From an uncultured Clostridia bacterium (lineage in GTDB: Bacteria; Bacillota; Clostridia; Lachnospirales; CAMVHY01), in NCBI GenBank assembly GCA_947167415.1, contig CAMVHY010000024.1, forward strand, positions 1 to 10,686: a stretch of 10,686 bases of DNA, in the 5' to 3' direction. The notes under the pieces are model-generated. The model had not been told where the DNA came from, did not search any database, and saw only the letters and a program-made list of their open reading frames with translations. A program made the position numbers and the translations under genes. Below, piece by piece: positions 6,914 to 10,686 of the stretch (position 1 is its first letter; each line of letters starts with the position of its first letter).

Positions 6914-7588
6914 TTAAGAGGCGTTAAATTTTTTGTTTAATCTCTTTAAAGCTTTTTTTTCAATTCTAGAAACATAACTTCTTGAAATTCCTAAAAGTTC
7001 AGCGATTTCCTTTTGTGTTTTTTCGCACCCATTAAATAATCCATATCTCAACGCAATAATTAATTTTTCACGTTCCTTTAAAAAAGTTTTCATAGCCTCA
7101 TAAATTTTCTTAATCTCAAACTTTAAATTTATTTTCTCGTCGATATTATTATATTTTTCGTCACACAATTTATCTTCAAAATTTATTTCATTTCCTTCAA
7201 GATCAATTCCGATTGGACTTTGTAAAGATATATCCCCAAAATATTTTTTTGACGAACGCATGTGCATTAAAATTTCATTTTCTATACAACGCGCAGCATA
7301 TGTTGCTAATTTAACTCCTTTATTAGCTTTATAACTATTTATTGCTTTTATTAAACCAATAATTCCTATCGAAATTAAATCTTCTGTTTCTTTATCTTTA
7401 AGCGAATATTTTTTAACGATATGTGCAACAAGTCTTAAATTTCTTTCGATCAAAATATTTTTTGCGTTTATATCGCCAGCTTTATATTTCTCAAAATATT
7501 TTTCTTCTTCTTCGGAAGTTAAAGTTTTTGGGAAAGAATTGCTCATTACAAAACCCAGAACAAAAATAAAATTTACGATACCGAACAC
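6914..7588 (-). CDS. sigK: RNA polymerase sporulation sigma factor SigK, with pro-sequence
   Basis: SigK directs late mother-cell transcription during endospore formation, including coat and cortex genes. The match is visible along the protein: NSFPKTLTSEEEEKYF (17-32), NLRLVAHIVKKY, EDLISIGIIGLIKAI, KLATYAARCIENEIL (region 2), and a region 4 helix-turn-helix KTQKEIAELLGISRSYVSR ahead of IEKKALKRL. Residues 1-16 (MFGIVNFIFVLGFVMS) are hydrophobic and correspond to the inhibitory pro-sequence, here shorter than in Bacillus subtilis, that anchors pro-sigma-K to the membrane until SpoIVFB cleaves it. The GTG start is supported by GGGAGG eight bases upstream. The gene is contiguous, without a skin-type interruption. 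SigE or SigF group members are less likely because of the FPK-L N-terminal pattern. A mother-cell-type -10 lies at 7619-7626. Confidence 0.92.
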   Translation of the reverse strand: MFGIVNFIFVLGFVMSNSFPKTLTSEEEEKYFEKYKAGDINAKNILIERNLRLVAHIVKKYSLKDKETEDLISIGIIGLIKAINSYKANKGVKLATYAARCIENEILMHMRSSKKYFGDISLQSPIGIDLEGNEINFEDKLCDEKYNNIDEKINLKFEIKKIYEAMKTFLKEREKLIIALRYGLFNGCEKTQKEIAELLGISRSYVSRIEKKALKRLNKKFNAS

Positions 7589-7618
7589 AAAAAATACCTC
7601 CCAAAAAAATATATTTAC

Positions 7619-7645
7619 AATATATGTTTTTGAAGGGAATCACGT
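7619..7645 (-). promoter_or_regulatory. Candidate mother-cell (SigE/SigK-type) promoter of sigK
   Basis: Read on the minus strand, CATATATT (7626-7619) resembles the CATA-type -10 element shared by SigE and SigK promoters, and an AC dinucleotide (7645-7644) lies 17 bases upstream, the spacing of the short SigK -35. Transcription would begin about 24 bases before the GTG, just leaving room for the ribosome binding site. No ATATT-type SigE -35 is evident, so the element is weak evidence only. Confidence 0.35.
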
Positions 7646-7705
7646 GCCAGTCCGTAACATTTGTTTATAATAAAAATTAGCAAGCAAATCTATAAAAAAA
7701 GTCTG

Positions 7706-7740
7706 ATTCATAAAACAAAAAGTACGCATCATTTATGAAT
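7706..7740. repeat. Inverted repeat in the sigK upstream region
   Basis: ATTCATAAA (7706-7714) and TTTATGAAT (7732-7740) are exact inverted copies nine bases long, separated by 17 bases. It lies in the 328-base gene-free stretch 7589-7916, between the candidate sigK promoter and the rightward promoter at 7843. It has no T-tract typical of a terminator, so it could be an operator or a chance repeat in AT-rich DNA. I see no small gene or RNA in the rest of this stretch. Confidence 0.35.
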
Positions 7741-7842
7741 ATATAAAAAAGCATATTTATCTGATTAATATTTAATCATTAGCAAAAAATAAATTGTTTA
7801 TTTGTAAATTAAGTTTATGTATTTTATTTTTATACGAAAAGC

Positions 7843-7871
7843 TTGACAGATATAAAGATAAATGATAAAAT
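7843..7871 (+). promoter_or_regulatory. Sigma-A promoter of the 205-residue orphan membrane protein
   Basis: A perfect TTGACA (7843-7848) is followed, after 17 bases, by TAAAAT (7866-7871). The leader would be about 40 bases, ending in GGAGGGG (7903-7909) seven bases before ATG. It shares the CTTGACA core with the promoter at 1026, in contrast to the housekeeping genes here, where no comparable promoter could be seen. Confidence 0.7.
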
Positions 7872-7916
7872 AGCTTTATAAATAAAAATAACTTATTTTA
7901 ATGGAGGGGATATTTG

Positions 7917-8534
7917 ATGTCACAAGAAAGTAAGAACCCGGCGGAAAGGAGTCAATCTGCAAAATTTTGTTTTTTTATGCTTCGAGGAGCATTGTATGTA
8001 GGAAATGCTTTAACTGTAGGACTTTTGTGTTTTGTAGCACAAATACTGTTTTATATGCTGTGTTTGTTGGCAGCGATAGCTTTGTTTATATTGGCGGCTA
8101 TTGTTTTGCCAGCGGCGTTAGTCATAATAGGTTTTTTGATAGAATGTGCAGAACTTGCTCTTATTGGAATAATTGTGGCATTAGTTGTTTGGGGTTCGAT
8201 GTTAGCGTGTGCTGCTTCTGCTAATAGGGGCCAGCGTGATCCTTTTGGAATTGACTCTTGTGTAGAAAACAGTATAAAACCAGTCGGCGAATATATTATG
8301 CGCCCTTGGGAATATGTCAACCAAAAAATTGGCACGATTGGAACGGAAAATAATCAAGATCAAGATGATGTAAATGCTAACACAGAAAAAAATGGGAATA
8401 ATATAGATTTAAAAGCTGGGCCGATGAATAATGATGAATTTGCTAATAAACTTAAACAAACAAATCAAAACAAGGACAAAAACGATTTAAAAATGTCAAA
8501 TAAGACTGAGGAGACAATCAATGATAAAAAATAA
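7917..8534 (+). CDS. Orphan membrane protein with long polar C-terminal tail, 205 residues
   Basis: I do not recognise this protein. The ATG at 7917 has GGAGGGG seven bases upstream; a TTG one codon earlier is also possible. A short polar N-terminus (1-16) precedes an almost continuous hydrophobic block from about 17 to 102, enough for three, perhaps four, membrane segments (about 24-46, 47-75 and 77-100), rich in Ala, Ile and Leu and containing five Cys. After it come RGQRDPFG (104-111) and a soluble part with YIMRPWEYV (126-134); the final 60 residues are Asn/Asp/Lys/Gln-rich and probably disordered. No cleavable signal peptide is evident. It stands alone with its own promoter, divergent from sigK and convergent with spoVB, whose stop is only seven bases away; no terminator hairpin is visible there. 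A large hydrophobic block with a hydrophilic tail recalls bacterial inclusion-membrane proteins in general layout only; no homology is claimed. Confidence 0.8.
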   Translation: MSQESKNPAERSQSAKFCFFMLRGALYVGNALTVGLLCFVAQILFYMLCLLAAIALFILAAIVLPAALVIIGFLIECAELALIGIIVALVVWGSMLACAASANRGQRDPFGIDSCVENSIKPVGEYIMRPWEYVNQKIGTIGTENNQDQDDVNANTEKNGNNIDLKAGPMNNDEFANKLKQTNQNKDKNDLKMSNKTEETINDKK

Positions 8535-8541
8535 ATTTTAA

Positions 8542-10086
8542 CTATCTCCAGATTAATTTTTTTAACTCATTTATTTTTACACTGCCAGTCATTAATACAA
8601 AAAAAATATATGTCAGCACAAAAAAAATTGTACATATGACAAATCCATAAATATTATTTAAAAATTTGTGGGCGAGAATAAAATCTTTGGCCAAAAAATT
8701 TGCTATTAGTCCGGATAAAACTGTCGCAAAAAAAGGTTTTAAAATCAGCTCATCAAATTTTAATTTTATATCGATTGTTTTTGTGATTACGTTTAAATCT
8801 AATAAACACGCAACGATTAAACTGACTAACCAACCAAAAATAAAAGCAACGATCCCTTTACACGGAATCAAAAAATATATAAAAAAAAGATTTATCCCTG
8901 ACGCAATTAAATTATTTCTAAAAACAAATATTTGTTTGCCGAGACCATTTAAAATCCCTGATAAAACCATTTGCAAATAAATAAATGGACACAACAAACC
9001 TAAAAATTTTAATACACACGAAATATTTTGGTTGTAAATAAATAATCCTAGCTCGCGCGAAAAAATTGTAAAAAAAACCGTTGCACCTAAACCAATTATT
9101 ATCGTAAATAAAATTGTTTTCGAGATAGTATTATTTATTTTCTCGCGATTTTTTTTTGCGTACACACGAGAAACTTCTGGAACAATTGAAACTGAAAGAG
9201 AAATTAAAAAAACTGATGGGAAATAAATTAATGGCATCGCCATGCCTGTAATTTTCCCATATAAACTTATTGCGTTTTTGAAATCAAAACCGTTTAAAAT
9301 TAATCGTTTTGGAATCAAAATATTTTCTAGCGCATACAAACCTGAATTTATAATTTTATTTGCTGACAAAGGAAAAGCTGTTGCCAAAATTAAATAAAAT
9401 GCCGAGTAAAAATTAATATTTGCTCGGTCATTTTTTTTATGTTTAAAAATAAATTTTTTGTATGCGAAATAAGTATAGATAAAAGAAAAAAATTCTCCCA
9501 ACGTCATTCCAAAAACTGTTAGAGCACACATGTATTTTATATCGCCTGGAATTTTATTTATTAAAAAATAAATCGTGAGCATATGAATTATTTGTTCAAG
9601 AATTTGACTTGTTGCCGGAACAAAAGATTTTTGTAAACCAATAAAAAATCCACGCAAACATGATCCTAATGCCATAAAAATAAATGCAAACGATAAAATT
9701 TTTATTGCGAGATCAAGCCGATTATCGCTAAAAATATATTTACAGAAAAAACCGGAATTAAAATATAAAAATAAATTTAAAATGGCGCTGATTATGAACG
9801 AAACAAATAAACTTTGTTTAAGAATTAAATTTGCTGTGGGGAGATTTTTTTTTTCTGATTCTTGAGCAGTTATTTTTGAAATTGCAGTTGCAAATCCAGC
9901 ACAAGAAATACTCCAAGCTAAATTATAAATTGGTAAAATTAATTGATATAAGCCAATACATTCGGCTCCCATTTTTTTTGTCATGTAAATTCTAAAAAAA
10001 AAGCCGAGTATTCTTGTGATTACTCCGGCAAAAGTTAAAATTAATGTACTTTTGATTAATAAAAAATTATTTTTGGCACGTGCCAT
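8542..10086 (-). CDS. spoVB: Stage V sporulation protein B (SpoVB), MOP-superfamily flippase
   Basis: SpoVB is a multi-pass membrane protein of the MATE/MOP flippase superfamily, related to MurJ and polysaccharide exporters, needed for spore cortex peptidoglycan synthesis and thought to flip a lipid-linked precursor across the forespore membrane. The N-terminus shows the SpoVB-family pattern: TLILTFAGVITRILGFFFR (about 14-32), then GLYQLILPIYNLAW and AGFATAISKI. About 14 hydrophobic segments follow, and the length of 514 residues matches the family. The ATG at 10086 is the first in-frame start; AAGGAGA lies upstream at a rather long spacing of about 13 bases and is part of an inverted repeat. 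Together with sigK it indicates a spore-former or recent descendant. Other MOP members such as MurJ or Wzx are possible but fit the N-terminal signature less well. Confidence 0.88.
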   Translation of the reverse strand: MARAKNNFLLIKSTLILTFAGVITRILGFFFRIYMTKKMGAECIGLYQLILPIYNLAWSISCAGFATAISKITAQESEKKNLPTANLILKQSLFVSFIISAILNLFLYFNSGFFCKYIFSDNRLDLAIKILSFAFIFMALGSCLRGFFIGLQKSFVPATSQILEQIIHMLTIYFLINKIPGDIKYMCALTVFGMTLGEFFSFIYTYFAYKKFIFKHKKNDRANINFYSAFYLILATAFPLSANKIINSGLYALENILIPKRLILNGFDFKNAISLYGKITGMAMPLIYFPSVFLISLSVSIVPEVSRVYAKKNREKINNTISKTILFTIIIGLGATVFFTIFSRELGLFIYNQNISCVLKFLGLLCPFIYLQMVLSGILNGLGKQIFVFRNNLIASGINLFFIYFLIPCKGIVAFIFGWLVSLIVACLLDLNVITKTIDIKLKFDELILKPFFATVLSGLIANFLAKDFILAHKFLNNIYGFVICTIFFVLTYIFFVLMTGSVKINELKKLIWR

Positions 10087-10093
10087 AAATTTT

Positions 10094-10141
10094 AATAATC
10101 TCCTTTTGTGCTTTATAAAAAAATTTTATTCGGAGATTATT
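10094..10141 (-). promoter_or_regulatory. Inverted repeat that could hide the spoVB ribosome binding site
   Basis: AATAATCTCC (10094-10103) and GGAGATTATT (10132-10141) are exact inverted copies of ten bases with a 28-base AT-rich loop. In the spoVB message the downstream arm contains the Shine-Dalgarno GGAG and the upstream arm its complement, so pairing would block initiation. Read on the plus strand, the hairpin is followed by six more Ts (10142-10147) and would look like a terminator, but no plus-strand gene ends upstream of it. Confidence 0.5.
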
Positions 10142-10206
10142 TTTTTTATGATTAAGACGAGCATACTCTGAATAATATTTATAAAAAAATATTTTTGGGT
10201 GCTTTG

Positions 10207-10686
10207 ATGATAATAATTTTTGGAAATAAATTTAGACTTAAAATTTATATTTTGATTTTATTAACGAGCTTTATTTTGCCTTTTATAATCAGAATTTTAA
10301 TTGCGGATGAAAAAAATAATTATAAATATATCGCGCTCATAATAGACGATTTTGGAAATAATACGAGCGATACACAAGATTTTTTGGATTTAAAAATGAA
10401 ATTTACTGGCGCGGTTATGCCGGGCTTAGAAAATTCAGAAAAAGATATGCTGAATTTAAAAAAAGCTGGGAAGGAAATTATTTTGCATATGCCAATGGAA
10501 CCACATCATGGAAGAAAATCTTGGCTCGGACCAAATTGTTTGTTAAAAAATTTAGGTGATGAGCAAGTTAAAAAAAATGTTTTAAAAAGCTTGGACGAAA
10601 TAAAATTGGCTGTCGGCATAAATAATCACATGGGTTCAAAAATTATGGAAGATGAACGGATTTTAAATATTTTTTTTAAGATACTT
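10207..10686 (+). CDS. Divergent polysaccharide deacetylase (DUF610/YibQ-type), 5' part
   Basis: The first 160 codons run off the right edge. Residues 11-33 are a hydrophobic signal anchor, so the rest would face outside the membrane. The catalytic-domain pattern is clear: YIALIIDDFGNN (41-52) with the Asp pair D47-D48, AVMPGLENSEKD (69-80), LHMPMEP with H94 (93-99), and VGINNHMGSK with H141 (136-145). These are the conserved blocks of the divergent polysaccharide deacetylase family (PF04748), a NodB-like barrel thought to act on envelope glycans, though its substrate is not established. The ATG at 10207 gives a sensible N-terminus for the anchor; a GGGTG about eight bases ahead is a poor ribosome binding site, and no other start fits better. 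It is divergent from spoVB, so both could respond to the same intergenic signals at 10087-10206. Confidence 0.88.
   Translation, partial: MIIIFGNKFRLKIYILILLTSFILPFIIRILIADEKNNYKYIALIIDDFGNNTSDTQDFLDLKMKFTGAVMPGLENSEKDMLNLKKAGKEIILHMPMEPHHGRKSWLGPNCLLKNLGDEQVKKNVLKSLDEIKLAVGINNHMGSKIMEDERILNIFFKIL

Noticed and set aside
8051..8335. Minus-strand open frame across the 205-residue membrane protein
   Set aside because: The plus-strand frame has a consensus promoter and strong ribosome binding site; the minus frame has neither.
10148..10171. Seven-codon open frame (MIKTSIL) behind a GGAG on the plus strand
   Set aside because: The GGAG belongs to the spoVB leader inverted repeat and the spacing is too long; it is too short to support as a leader peptide.

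Overview
The window is strongly AT-rich DNA from an endospore-forming member of the Firmicutes, most likely a Clostridia. The lineage call rests on four recognisable genes: a SigK-type sporulation sigma factor with an N-terminal pro-sequence, a SpoVB-family flippase, the Firmicute-style der-plsY pair, and a divergent polysaccharide deacetylase. Shine-Dalgarno sites are purine-rich (GGAGG/GGAG), and the two clearest promoters match sigma-A consensus closely. A decayed insertion sequence, a gene remnant and two large or polar orphan proteins suggest a host-associated genome undergoing some erosion. A protist or insect symbiont would fit, but that is inference.

Layout. 1-703 (minus): one end of an IS5-family element whose transposase is split over three reading-frame segments and lacks one expected catalytic aspartate. 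704-1125: no intact gene; it holds the last about 47 codons of a lost gene (745-885), its terminator (922-950), and the sigma-A promoter of the next gene. 1126-3996 (plus): a 956-residue orphan protein with about four imperfect 92-100-residue coiled-coil repeats and an Asn/Asp-rich tail. 4017-4050: a hairpin terminator shared with the convergent gene plsY. 4023-6836 (minus): plsY, der and a sugar-phosphate nucleotidyltransferase, the first two clearly an operon. 6855-6898: a hairpin plus U-tract behind sigK. 6914-7588 (minus): sigK. 7589-7916: a gene-free 328-base divergent region with a candidate mother-cell promoter for sigK, an inverted repeat, and a consensus sigma-A promoter facing the other way. 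7917-8534 (plus): a 205-residue orphan membrane protein with a polar tail. 8542-10086 (minus): spoVB. 10207-10686 (plus): the first 160 codons of a DUF610/YibQ-type polysaccharide deacetylase, cut by the window edge.

How the genes work together. The known genes serve envelope and spore biology: PlsY makes lysophosphatidic acid, Der matures the 50S subunit, the nucleotidyltransferase makes an NDP-sugar, SigK drives late mother-cell transcription, SpoVB is needed for spore cortex formation, and the deacetylase-fold protein is likely an envelope polysaccharide enzyme. Two orphan genes sit between them. Each has its own TTGACA-type promoter and strong ribosome binding site, and each ends in a long hydrophilic Asn/Asp/Lys-rich tail. 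They are the most unusual content of the window. No CRISPR array, tRNA or rRNA was seen.
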